Part shown: piece after piece, positions 43,666-52,620 of the stretch
Position numbering within the stretch: the stretch's first letter is position 1
Layout of the letters: the number at the start of each line of letters is the position of its first letter
Assembly (NCBI RefSeq): GCF_963931675.1
Contig: NZ_OZ007039.1
Location: 397,501-461,500, forward strand
Length of the DNA stretch: 64,000 nt
Direction of reading: 5' to 3'
Origin: an uncultured Alistipes sp.
GTDB taxonomy: Bacteria > Bacteroidota > Bacteroidia > Bacteroidales > Rikenellaceae
The notes under the pieces: model-generated
Database searches by the model: none
What the model was told of the DNA's origin: nothing
What the model saw: the letters and a program-made list of their open reading frames with translations, nothing else
Program-made: the position numbers and the translations under genes

Positions 43666-45807
43666 TTAATTTTCTAATTTTTTAATTGTACCGCCATCAA
43701 AAATAACGGCAAGCGATGAGTGGAGATTGGTATACAGAGTGGTGATTTGCGGCTCGTCGGCAATGACGTGCAGGCTAACGCCACGGCGTTCAGCAGAGCA
43801 GTTGTAGGCACCGATGCTTCCGTCCGGGCGTTCAATAACAAAGGCGTTGCAAAGTACGGTTTCAGCAATGAACTTGAAACACTCGTGCACGTCGTTATCC
43901 GACGATACAATGGTCTGCCAATCGGCAATCATTGGCACATACTGTTCGCCTATGATGATTTGACGGTTAGGGTAACATTCTGGGTGCGGATTGCCGTAGG
44001 TGTCGTTGTCTGCTGTATATGCGTTGTCAGGTTCACACACCTGCACTGCCTGCACGAATGGATCGACGACAAAGGCCCAATTTAAGTCGCCTGTCTTGTG
44101 GTCGATGAGTGCGGCGAAAGCAGTTGCAGCGTCGAATGTTTCGCGAATCCACCGTTCCTCGCCGGTCAGCAGATAGGCGTAGTAGGTTGCATAGGCACGC
44201 CAGGCACTCCATCCATGTGGCGACGACAGCATGTTAGGCAGCATGAAGACATCGTACTGTGCCTCCCAAAAACGCAGCGTGCCTCCGCGGCGTCGAGCAT
44301 CAGATACCCGTAACTGCGTGAGACAGTCGTGACCATCGAGCAGTTTGAGCATGGCATCAGTATAATATCGCCGGGTTTTGTAATCGTTGGTGCGCAGAGC
44401 AAGTTCGCCAAGTTGCAGAGCCGAGCAACTTATCATGCCGTCTTCGTAAGTCATCTGACCTTCAGTCTCTAAATTACCGTCGATGGCGGCGAGACGATCG
44501 ATGGCGCGGTGAGCTGATGCTTCAAGTCGAGCCGCTTGTTTTTTTCGTCTTGCAGCGCGCTCGGCGTCGGCAAACTCAAGAAGGCTTTTTGCAGGATAGA
44601 TAACAGAGGTATAGTCGGTATTTCCATTCATATATGCACCATCGGCACGCTGGCAACTCATCAGATAGGCCGCGAGGCGCTCGCCCAGATCAAGATCGGC
44701 CTCATTACCATAGGCCATATATCGGTCGGCAAGCATGCCGATGGTCGATGAAACATTCTGTATGCGATACTCATATTTGTACGGCCGTCCTGTTGAACGA
44801 TCGAAAACCTTGTCGATTATCAGATCAAAACGGCTGTTGAGCACGCTATCGATTGCCGGATCGGGCATAATACGGGCAGCCTCAAAAGCAGAGTGGAAGC
44901 CATACCAACTCTCCACGTGAGACGTCGGTTTTTGCTTGTAGCGGTCAGCGGCGAGGCGTGCCAGACTGAGGGTTTTATGCCATGGATTGCGTACTGCAAC
45001 ACTTCCATTGGCCTGACGGCGGCCATCGCTCACTTCAACAGCCATGATACCGGGTTCTGTGGCGCGGAATCTACCGCGCCACAAGGTAGTATCGATTCTT
45101 TGTAAACATATCTTTTTACCTCCTACGGTCATCTCGGGCGCAGTGCCCCACACATCGATTATGAGCGTGTCTCCGGGTGCGCATGAAGTACGCTCCATTG
45201 CAATCACAGGCGCACCGGTATAGCGGTAGACTGTTTCTTCGAAGCCGTCGAGGCTATCGAGATCGATGATTTTTACAATCCATGTACGTTCTTCACCCGG
45301 TTCAAGTTGCCATAGGTAAGGATGATGTTCGGGCAGAGGACCGCGGCAAAGCATATCGAGGTTGAGACACTCTATGCGATGGCCGTAGAACCAATGCGGA
45401 GCCGGATCCTGATAGCCGAGGTTGTAGTCGAGACTCCACGATGCTATAGGGTCGGCCGACACTACGGCTTTTACCTTGCCGCCGGGCGACTGCATATAAC
45501 CATAGAAATGGTCGGGCTCACACACAGCCAGAGTGGGAAAGAACTTGTCGTACCAATCGGGATATTTGTCCATATACGTATCTACGCCGAGTTTGATACC
45601 AGCCTTGATGGGTTGGAAAGGCGTACGGCGTGTGTTACGCAGATGTAGTGTGACGATCTCAACCCGGTCAGCACTATCTATCGTAATTGAGTATTCGATT
45701 CCTTCGGCAATGCTATCGCCCCCAGCCTCTATGGCATAGAACCGGTGTTCGGCTCCCGATACCATCAAAACAGCAGATAGTGCGATTAATGAAACGATAT
45801 ATTTCAT
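43666..45807 (-). CDS. secreted alpha/alpha-toroid protein, putative glycosidase or lyase
   Basis: A 713-residue protein with a signal peptide (cleaved near VSGAEH). The first ~270 residues are beta-rich with an Ig-like segment; the rest is helical with repeated patterns typical of six-hairpin toroids (YMAYGNEADLDLGERLAAYL, LQLGELALRTNDYKTRRYYT). Conserved-looking clusters such as RFWEAQYDVFMLPNMLSSPH and WSAWRAYATYY could line an active site. I cannot place it in a named GH or PL family. It lies between GH20 and DUF4091 genes with gaps of 1-22 bases, so it surely belongs to the PUL. Confidence 0.65.
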   Translation of the reverse strand: MKYIVSLIALSAVLMVSGAEHRFYAIEAGGDSIAEGIEYSITIDSADRVEIVTLHLRNTRRTPFQPIKAGIKLGVDTYMDKYPDWYDKFFPTLAVCEPDHFYGYMQSPGGKVKAVVSADPIASWSLDYNLGYQDPAPHWFYGHRIECLNLDMLCRGPLPEHHPYLWQLEPGEERTWIVKIIDLDSLDGFEETVYRYTGAPVIAMERTSCAPGDTLIIDVWGTAPEMTVGGKKICLQRIDTTLWRGRFRATEPGIMAVEVSDGRRQANGSVAVRNPWHKTLSLARLAADRYKQKPTSHVESWYGFHSAFEAARIMPDPAIDSVLNSRFDLIIDKVFDRSTGRPYKYEYRIQNVSSTIGMLADRYMAYGNEADLDLGERLAAYLMSCQRADGAYMNGNTDYTSVIYPAKSLLEFADAERAARRKKQAARLEASAHRAIDRLAAIDGNLETEGQMTYEDGMISCSALQLGELALRTNDYKTRRYYTDAMLKLLDGHDCLTQLRVSDARRRGGTLRFWEAQYDVFMLPNMLSSPHGWSAWRAYATYYAYLLTGEERWIRETFDAATAFAALIDHKTGDLNWAFVVDPFVQAVQVCEPDNAYTADNDTYGNPHPECYPNRQIIIGEQYVPMIADWQTIVSSDNDVHECFKFIAETVLCNAFVIERPDGSIGAYNCSAERRGVSLHVIADEPQITTLYTNLHSSLAVIFDGGTIKKLEN

Positions 45808-45828
45808 CTATTGGAAAACGCTAAAAGA

Positions 45829-47436
45829 TTATTTATTTTCAAGAGGTCGATAACAGTATCCTTCAGCTTCGTAAAGTGGCAGAAGACATCTAAGCCGACC
45901 AATGAAAGCGTCAAAATCTTTCGGGGCGTCACACCATTGCAATTCAGCCAGTGCCGCCATGCGCGGAAGCGCCATATATTGCACTTCACGGAAGGAAGGG
46001 ATGAACTCTGTCCACACATTACCCTGAACGCCGATTACATTTGCCGCTTGTGCGGGAGTGAAATATTCGGGCACGGGTCGATAGGCATATACCGAGTCGA
46101 GTGGAATTTTGCGCCAATAGGGGGCGCCTATGGTATCTCCTTCAGCATATTGGTAATCGAAATAAAGATGCGTGTTGGGTACCTTGATTACACGGTAGCC
46201 ATGTGTGGCGCCGTCCTGTCCGCCGTCTTGCGGGCCCCGCCACGACATTACTACGGCCGTAGTGTCGAAACCATTATCTATGATTTCATCCCAACCTATC
46301 ACGCGGCGGCCTTTGGCTGCGAGTCGGTCGGCAGCATACTTCATGATATGGTTCTGAAGTTTTTGCTCGGCGGTACTATATGCGTCGTCCTTCAACCCTA
46401 ACACATGTATTTTCGATTGACAGGCAGAGCATTTTTCCCACTTGCCATGGGGAACTTCGTCGCCGCCTATGTGTACATATTCAGACGGAAAAATATCGGT
46501 TACTTCGTCGAGGACTTCGTCGAGAAAAACATATACGTCCTCGTTGCCAGCACAAAGGATGTCGTCACTGACGCCCCAGCGACACATCACCTCGTAAGGG
46601 CCGCCGGTACAACCCAACGATGGATAGCTTGCGAGTGCCGCTGCCATATGTCCGGGCAGGTCTATTTCGGGAATTACCGTGATATGGCGGTCTGCGGCGT
46701 ATGCCACGATGTCGCGCATCTCAGTTTGGGTAAAACAACCGCCGTAGGGAATGCTGTCGTATTTTTCGCTTGTGCCGATTATGGTGCCGCTGCGCACAGA
46801 GCCTATCTCAGCGAGTCTCGGTCGGCTTTTGATTTCCATTCGCCACCCCTGATCATCGGTGAGATGCCAGTGGAAGTGATTGATGTTATGCAACGCCAGC
46901 ATATCGATATACAACTTCACCGAATCGACAGGGAAGAAATGACGTGCGCAGTCGAGGTGGGCACCGCGGTAGGCAAAGCGCGGAGCATCCTCGATCATCA
47001 CAGCAGGATAAAGCACATCTTCTCCCTTACCCCCGCGAATCGCCTTGCGCAAGGTTTGCAAGCCATAGAAAGTGCCCGCAGCATCAGCACCGTCAACCAC
47101 TATGCTGTCGGCGGAAACCGTGATACGGTATCCTTCGTGAGTAGCATTGCAATTGGAAGCAGTGAGCCTTATATACCCTTTCGACGGTGCTTTGCCGATT
47201 ATGGCTGGGCGGAAGCCCGTAAGAGTCTCAATATATCCGGCAAAAAGCTCAGCGTTGACAAACTGTGTACTGTCGGCAATCACAAGACAAGTCGAGGGAG
47301 TGAGGCGGAAGTCACCCCCACTACTTGTAAGTATAGAACAAGGCAGTGGCACTACGTTGTAGTCGGCTTCGACAGCCGTTCGGTGTGTACACGATGCAGC
47401 AACAGACAAAATAAGCGTATAGAGGAGTTTTTTCAT
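45829..47436 (-). CDS. GH20 beta-N-acetylhexosaminidase lipoprotein
   Basis: A 535-residue enzyme with a lipoprotein signal (lipobox VAASC). The GH20b domain (residues about 25-140) precedes the catalytic TIM barrel, which begins FAYRGAHLDCARHF. The catalytic Asp-Glu pair is in VHIGGDEVPHGKW, and substrate-binding residues appear in HFHWHLTDDQGWR and the WDEI and WRG segments. It releases terminal beta-GlcNAc or beta-GalNAc using substrate-assisted catalysis. Likely surface or periplasmic. Its gene follows that of the GH-D-like protein after a 240-base gap with a hairpin and a decayed tail. Confidence 0.93.
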   Translation of the reverse strand: MKKLLYTLILSVAASCTHRTAVEADYNVVPLPCSILTSSGGDFRLTPSTCLVIADSTQFVNAELFAGYIETLTGFRPAIIGKAPSKGYIRLTASNCNATHEGYRITVSADSIVVDGADAAGTFYGLQTLRKAIRGGKGEDVLYPAVMIEDAPRFAYRGAHLDCARHFFPVDSVKLYIDMLALHNINHFHWHLTDDQGWRMEIKSRPRLAEIGSVRSGTIIGTSEKYDSIPYGGCFTQTEMRDIVAYAADRHITVIPEIDLPGHMAAALASYPSLGCTGGPYEVMCRWGVSDDILCAGNEDVYVFLDEVLDEVTDIFPSEYVHIGGDEVPHGKWEKCSACQSKIHVLGLKDDAYSTAEQKLQNHIMKYAADRLAAKGRRVIGWDEIIDNGFDTTAVVMSWRGPQDGGQDGATHGYRVIKVPNTHLYFDYQYAEGDTIGAPYWRKIPLDSVYAYRPVPEYFTPAQAANVIGVQGNVWTEFIPSFREVQYMALPRMAALAELQWCDAPKDFDAFIGRLRCLLPLYEAEGYCYRPLENK

Positions 47437-47449
47437 AAGTATTCAAAAA

Positions 47450-47493
47450 CATATCCATACCGTATAATTCATGCTTCACACGGCATGGATATG
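47450..47493 (-). promoter_or_regulatory. hairpin in the leader of the GH20 gene
   Basis: CATATCCATACCGT (47450-47463) pairs with ACGGCATGGATATG (47480-47493), 13 of 14 bases, 14 bases upstream of the GH20 start. It may stop or attenuate transcription, or stabilise processed mRNA. Confidence 0.5.
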
Positions 47494-47517
47494 TGGTGAT
47501 ATTTGTTATAAAATAAC

Positions 47518-47660
47518 CACCTTGCACACGGCAGAGCCACGGCACTTGATGTTGACATCCTTAACGGAACCAACTGCATACGCCTAAATCGAAGTATTCT
47601 GCAAATACGTAGCTATCAGTGGCGATGCTGTCGATGCCTGCCTACATGTTTTCGGTGATT
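47518..47660 (-). pseudogene. decayed C-terminal tail domain
   Basis: The minus strand reads MTITENM, a stop, then AGIDSIATDSYVFAEYFDLG, and after a frame change VKDVNIKCRGSAVCKVVIL and a stop. This resembles the C-terminal tail found on many Bacteroidales secreted proteins (GID...EYF/YxLxGVRV...G...KVVI). It carries at least one stop and one frameshift. It lies right after the GH-D-like gene and may be the lost end of an older protein. Confidence 0.4.
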
Positions 47661-47677
47661 GTCATTTTTGCAGATTG

Positions 47678-49924
47678 TCAGTTACTTTTATACGTGACGA
47701 TCGCTTTGGTAATACCATCGATATATTTTATGGTCCAGACTCCGGCATAGGGAATGTTGAGATAGCAATTGTTTTTCAAATCCTGAGGTTTGCCCCACGC
47801 AGATTCTTCCATGGAAAGAGGTATGATGGATGTGCCATTGATTGGTCCGTCGGGGTTCCAAAGGGTTCCGTCGGCCTCTCCGGCAGCTATTTGTTCCGGA
47901 GTTGCGGTATATACGTTCAGCGACTCTTGCTGTGTTGTTGTGATCACGAGTGTGGCTTCGCCGTCGATAACATCGACTACCGCCTTCGGATTCTTCGGAT
48001 CCGAGTTAGTGACCATACCGTTTACATCGACATTCGACCCCAGCAAATAGATTTTTTCAGGCGTATCGGGGCGAGGAGCAGCCTTATACGTAACAATTGC
48101 TTTGGAGATATCGTCGGTGTATTTTATGGTCCAGATTCCGGCACAGGGTATGTCAAGGAAACTGTTGTTTTTCACGAACTGAATTCTGCCCCATGCAGAT
48201 TCTTCCATGGAAAGAGGTATGATGGATGTGCCATTGATTGGTCCGTCGGGGTTCCAAAGGGTTCCGTCGGCCTCTCCGGCAGCTATTTGTTCCGGAGTTG
48301 CGGTATATACGTTCAGCGATTCTTTTTGGGTGGTTGTGATCACGAGTGTGGCTTCGCCGTCGATAACATCGACTACCGCCGTCGGATTCTTCGGATCACA
48401 GTTAGTAACCATGCCGTTTACATCGACATTCGATCCCAGCAAATAGATTTTTTCAGGTACATCGGTACCCTGTGTGTCATTTGTTAGTTTTACGATTTTA
48501 CAGCCATGAGCAGGCACGGTTGGGTGCAGTTCGGAAGCCATACCTTCGTTGGCGTGACGCCAAAGGTCACGTACCTTGTATTCGCCGGAAAGACCGAGTT
48601 CAGAGAGATGCAGAGAAAATTCCTTGGGCTCGTCCTCCCGGTTGAAAAAGCCCACAATATGGCTACCGTCGGTCATGGTACCGTGCCATATATTGCTGCC
48701 TTGGCTATTAAGGGTTTTGTCGAGTGGATGACCGACAAAACGGTCGGTGTTGAGAGCCAGCATCTCGATGTTTGTATAAAAGCGTAAATTATCGCCGATG
48801 GTCGTGGGTCGGTCGCTAGCAGCAATGGGGCCGCCAGCAAGCAGTTGCAACGAAATTACAAACTCTTTCTCAGCATCGGAGGCGTAAGTATTGAGACGTG
48901 TGAAGTCACCGTCGAGTATCACCTTACCTTTGCCGGCGAGGTGACTCCAGTAGGTGAAACCGTCGAATTGATTCCGGCAATTAGGCCAATTGGGCCAACT
49001 CTTGCCTCTCTCATAGCCGGAAGTAAAACTCCATGTCCCATCCCATGTATCGCTTACTATACGAAACATGTTGCCGTATTTCGACTCAAGTTCAGCGTCG
49101 TTGTAGAGGTTGGGCATTACAAGTGAGAGAAAGATACCGTACTTTTTAGCCGACTCGGCGCACCATGATAGTGCTTTGGCATAGTTCACACGACCGTAAC
49201 CGGGACCACAATAGTCTTGTTCGAGACGGCTGTAACCATCCTCATACCAGTTGAGGAAATCCATACGAATCATGTCGACACCCATTTCATGATAGTATTT
49301 AAAGAAACCGTCGATCCATTCGCGTGCGCCCGGGTGTGTAGCCAGTCCCCAAACATGCCATTTGTCCTGATGACCGGGGTGCTCCACAAAATCATCGCTA
49401 TTAGGGTCATAGATCAGCGAGCCTGCGGTATACTGCGTTCCCGGTATCAGTACATCTTTGTCACAGTGTATCCACATGGGGTTGTCGTAAATACCTACGC
49501 GTATGCCACGCTCATGCGCTGCTTCGACCAAATCCTTTAAAGCCAGCGATGATTGGTGAGTCATGTACGGCGAACCATTTTCAGCGCGGAATGTGCCGGA
49601 ACCGTCTGTACACACCATGTCGTAACCATAGGGCAGCAACTCTTTCTTTACCCAGTCTAGCACTTCTATCCATTGTTCGAGAGTATATACGCACTCATCA
49701 GGGCCGCGGCCTTCGGATTCGCCGGTTTTCATATATTCGTATATAGACCAGTATAGAGGTGCCTTATAAGAGTGCATATCCTCTATCTGTGGGAGCGGCG
49801 GCAGTGAGACTTTATCGTAACTCGACGGGGCCTTCATTTCGTTGAAACCGTTATCCTTGCAGGCGCCCACCAACAATATGGCACACAAAGCCAATACCAA
49901 TACAGTTATATATTTTACTTTCAT
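47678..49924 (-). CDS. clan GH-D-like glycoside hydrolase lipoprotein with duplicated C-terminal module
   Basis: A 748-residue lipoprotein (lipobox LVGAC); ATG 49924 is preferred over a TTG four codons earlier. Residues about 55-420 form a TIM barrel related to alpha-galactosidases (GIYDNPMWIH, then GVDMIRMDFLNWYEDGY, whose Asp suits the nucleophile, and GGPIAASDRPTTIGDNLRFY). A C-terminal beta domain follows. The last ~260 residues are two nearly identical ~128-residue modules starting PEKIYLLGSNVDVNGMVTN, similar in style to SusE/SusF carbohydrate-binding domains. Predicted alpha-galactosidase or alpha-N-acetylgalactosaminidase; exact family (GH27, GH36 or a relative) is not settled. Confidence 0.75.
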   Translation of the reverse strand: MKVKYITVLVLALCAILLVGACKDNGFNEMKAPSSYDKVSLPPLPQIEDMHSYKAPLYWSIYEYMKTGESEGRGPDECVYTLEQWIEVLDWVKKELLPYGYDMVCTDGSGTFRAENGSPYMTHQSSLALKDLVEAAHERGIRVGIYDNPMWIHCDKDVLIPGTQYTAGSLIYDPNSDDFVEHPGHQDKWHVWGLATHPGAREWIDGFFKYYHEMGVDMIRMDFLNWYEDGYSRLEQDYCGPGYGRVNYAKALSWCAESAKKYGIFLSLVMPNLYNDAELESKYGNMFRIVSDTWDGTWSFTSGYERGKSWPNWPNCRNQFDGFTYWSHLAGKGKVILDGDFTRLNTYASDAEKEFVISLQLLAGGPIAASDRPTTIGDNLRFYTNIEMLALNTDRFVGHPLDKTLNSQGSNIWHGTMTDGSHIVGFFNREDEPKEFSLHLSELGLSGEYKVRDLWRHANEGMASELHPTVPAHGCKIVKLTNDTQGTDVPEKIYLLGSNVDVNGMVTNCDPKNPTAVVDVIDGEATLVITTTQKESLNVYTATPEQIAAGEADGTLWNPDGPINGTSIIPLSMEESAWGRIQFVKNNSFLDIPCAGIWTIKYTDDISKAIVTYKAAPRPDTPEKIYLLGSNVDVNGMVTNSDPKNPKAVVDVIDGEATLVITTTQQESLNVYTATPEQIAAGEADGTLWNPDGPINGTSIIPLSMEESAWGKPQDLKNNCYLNIPYAGVWTIKYIDGITKAIVTYKSN
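47681..48065 (-). repeat. tandem module repeat, distal copy
   Basis: Encodes the second binding-type module. Long runs are identical at DNA level to 48075-48461, for example across the segment encoding NVYTATPEQIAAGEADGTLW. Confidence 0.85.
48075..48461 (-). repeat. tandem module repeat, proximal copy
   Basis: Encodes the first of two modules, separated from the next by a short AAPRPD linker. Differences cluster near the module end (RIQFVKNNSFLDIP versus KPQDLKNNCYLNIP). Confidence 0.85.
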
Positions 49925-50002
49925 GTCGTTATCCAATGTAGTTTCTATTTAAGATTCATTTGGGAGGTCTTTATGAAATATTTACCAGCCTCGACCTACC
50001 AG

Positions 50003-50848
50003 TTATTCTTCGTCCACCTTGCCGTCATATATACTGCTATAGGTGTTGTTGCCAAGGTTAAAACTGAGAGTGTAGTAGCCGCGTGTGGTCACTTTCCACT
50101 GTTCATCGGGAGCGTCGCGGCGCGGGGCCTGCATGGGTCTGTCGACGATGGTCTCCGTACCGATTTCCTCTCCATCGACTAGGGGATGCACAAAGGGTTG
50201 AGCCCAAGTACCTATTTCGAAGCAGAGTTTAAATGTACCCGGATTGAGGATACCACGATAGATATACACGTTAGCTTTATCTTCAGAAGGGATGAGCTGG
50301 TCAGGATTGTTTATATCCCAATCGGGATTGTTAGGCGTAACGTCGCCGATAAGGTATACGTTGCTCAACGGCTCTTCGGGCTGCTCACCTTCGTAGATGC
50401 TGCTCCATGTGAAGTCTCTTAAGTCGAACGTCAGCGTATACACGCCGCTATCTGTCACTTTCCAAAGTTCGTCTTCTCCACCTTTTCGCGGTGATTGCAT
50501 CTTTTTATCGGTTACATTCTGGGTACCGATAGGTTCATTGTTAATCATGGGGTGAATGAAAGGTTGTGCCCATGTACCGGTTTTGAAGCAAAGTTTAAAT
50601 GTCCCCGGATTGAGAACGCCCTGATACGTCCACAAGTAAGGGTCTTCTTCCGACTGGACAAGCAGGTCGGGTTTATCGATGTCCCATGTCGGATTATTGG
50701 GCGTGGTATTACCGACAAGGTAAAGCGCCTTGACTTTCGATGGCAACTCGCCGCTGAGTACCTTCAGTTCTTTCTCGCCTTCGCATGCCGTGGCGACAAA
50801 GAGACACAAGGCTACTGACGACAAAAGTATATGCTTGATTTTAAACAT
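50003..50848 (-). CDS. SusE/SusF-like surface glycan-binding lipoprotein
   Basis: A 281-residue lipoprotein (lipobox VATAC). It contains two tandem beta modules of about 115 residues, each with YLVGNTTPNNPTWDI or YLIGDVTPNNPDWDI, then PGTFKLCF and GTWAQPF(I/V)HP, and W-K-V-T. Paired Trp/Asn residues at equal positions look like a glycan-binding platform. It lies 19 bases after susD and before the GH-D-like gene, the usual place for a SusE/F protein, and would sit on the cell surface with SusCD. Confidence 0.82.
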   Translation of the reverse strand: MFKIKHILLSSVALCLFVATACEGEKELKVLSGELPSKVKALYLVGNTTPNNPTWDIDKPDLLVQSEEDPYLWTYQGVLNPGTFKLCFKTGTWAQPFIHPMINNEPIGTQNVTDKKMQSPRKGGEDELWKVTDSGVYTLTFDLRDFTWSSIYEGEQPEEPLSNVYLIGDVTPNNPDWDINNPDQLIPSEDKANVYIYRGILNPGTFKLCFEIGTWAQPFVHPLVDGEEIGTETIVDRPMQAPRRDAPDEQWKVTTRGYYTLSFNLGNNTYSSIYDGKVDEE

Positions 50849-50867
50849 CGTAAATGCTATTTTAGAA

Positions 50868-52601
50868 TTAATATCCGGGATTCTGTTTCAAATTGCTGTT
50901 GGTATTAAGCACCTGTGTGGTCAGTGGGAAAATCTGATAATGGTCGTCGGCGTCGGGATTCTTGTCCCACCAGCGGCCTGTCGAAAATTTGCCGAAGCGT
51001 ATGAGGTCGGTGCGCCGACGTCCTTCAGCAAGAAACTCGCGGCCCCACTCATCGAGCATCTCGTCCATATCGAGTTCAGCTTCGCCTTCGGGTGCGTAGA
51101 GTACGGTGCTGTAATTCTTTTCAGGATAATAGCGGCGGCGAACGGTATTGAGCAACTTGGCTGCGGCATCAATTTCGCCTTTGCGGAGTTTGCACTCTGC
51201 AAGCGAGTAGATTATCTCTGGAAGACGTATTTCAGCGTAGTCACTTTCGAGTTGGCCCTCGTCACTGTCGGCATAGAACGGATATTTGGCGAAATGCCAT
51301 CCAGAATTATGGTCACCGGTACTGAGATTGCTTTCCTTGTTGTTGGGCCACTGGGTCGGAGCCAAGTCGTGGAAAAGGCCGACAGCGTCGCGAATATAGA
51401 TCGTATAGTTCTGTCCTGTGGCCGTGAGACGTTTCGTTTTGCCGTCTTCCTGATATTCAAGATAGCCATAGACGAACATGCCTTCGCGCCTGCTGTTGCC
51501 GAGATTGCGATATTTTACCATTCGGCAGTCGTCGGGGTATTTGCGGAACTTGTTCACGGTCATGCCTAACTCATAGTTGTAGAGTTTGCCGTAGAGGTCG
51601 TAACTGGGCGAACAGGCGAACTGGGAATTGTGTGTACCGGCCTTGCATCTAATGTCGCCGAAATACTTATTCGAGTTATGAGGTACGGTACACCAGTGGG
51701 TTTCCTGCTGATAAGCCCAATAGGTATATCCTCCCGACGATGGGAAGCCAAAAATCATTTCATCGCTGGTGTCGTTGTTCCAATCGAATACGGCATCCCA
51801 GCGGTCTTCGACTTTGTAGGGCCCGTATTCACCGTCGAGGATTCGTTGTGCATACTTTGCGCAGTCATCATAGCGGTCTTCGCCAATCCATGCTTCCGCG
51901 TTGAGGTAGAGACGCACAAGCAATGCGGCAACGCCAGCCTTGGTCCAGCGTCCCTGAACATTTGACTGACTACCGAGACTCTGTTTCTGCTCGATAGGGT
52001 CGAGACATTCGAGAAGCTCTTTTTCTATGAACCTGAAGGTTTCTGTGGGAGGAGCCTGTTTGATATCTTTGGGCAACGATTTGCTGAAATCCGTCCAAAT
52101 GGGGATATTGCGGAATGCATCGAAGAGCTGAATGTAAAACCATGCACGAAGAGCGCGTGCCTGCGCAGTAAAATTGTTGAAATCAGCTCTGGTAAGGCCG
52201 AAATCGTTTGGATTGAGACGCGCGAGTTCTTCAATGACGAAATTACACTCACCCACGCCCTGAAACCCGGCAACCCACATTCCGCCGATATGGGTATAAT
52301 AAGGGGCATATTGATCATATTGGTGATATTGCAACATACGCCATACGCCGCTGTCGTCCCACCAGCCGTCACGTTGCGGAGTAATCAACTGGTCGCCGGT
52401 CAACTCCTGTGGGGTATGGAATTGAGTAACTGTCCAATAGGCGTGTTCGAAAGGGCGATAGACCACACGTTTGACGTCGAGTGCGGTATGATAGTAATTC
52501 TGCGTACCTACAGAACTATAGAGGGTCTCGTCAAGGTCGGTGCATCCCGCAAGGACGCCACAGACCACTATCGTTGATAGTATATTGCGGATTAATTTCA
52601 T
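50868..52601 (-). CDS. SusD/RagB-family nutrient-binding lipoprotein
   Basis: A 577-residue SusD homologue with lipoprotein signal (VLAGC) and the typical start CTDLDETLYSSVG. Helical TPR-like segments (NFTAQARALRAWFYIQLFDA, RWTKAGVAALLVRLYLNAEA) and the late EGRRRTDLIRFGKF motif mark the family. It forms the lid on the SusC transporter and captures glycans at the surface. It starts 19 bases after the susC stop. Confidence 0.95.
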   Translation of the reverse strand: MKLIRNILSTIVVCGVLAGCTDLDETLYSSVGTQNYYHTALDVKRVVYRPFEHAYWTVTQFHTPQELTGDQLITPQRDGWWDDSGVWRMLQYHQYDQYAPYYTHIGGMWVAGFQGVGECNFVIEELARLNPNDFGLTRADFNNFTAQARALRAWFYIQLFDAFRNIPIWTDFSKSLPKDIKQAPPTETFRFIEKELLECLDPIEQKQSLGSQSNVQGRWTKAGVAALLVRLYLNAEAWIGEDRYDDCAKYAQRILDGEYGPYKVEDRWDAVFDWNNDTSDEMIFGFPSSGGYTYWAYQQETHWCTVPHNSNKYFGDIRCKAGTHNSQFACSPSYDLYGKLYNYELGMTVNKFRKYPDDCRMVKYRNLGNSRREGMFVYGYLEYQEDGKTKRLTATGQNYTIYIRDAVGLFHDLAPTQWPNNKESNLSTGDHNSGWHFAKYPFYADSDEGQLESDYAEIRLPEIIYSLAECKLRKGEIDAAAKLLNTVRRRYYPEKNYSTVLYAPEGEAELDMDEMLDEWGREFLAEGRRRTDLIRFGKFSTGRWWDKNPDADDHYQIFPLTTQVLNTNSNLKQNPGY

Positions 52602-52620
52602 GGTCGTTTGATAGTGATGA

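Noticed and set aside
47690..48460. Possible CRISPR or satellite array
   Set aside because: There are only two long tandem units, and they encode a protein module; no short repeats with spacers occur here or elsewhere in the window.
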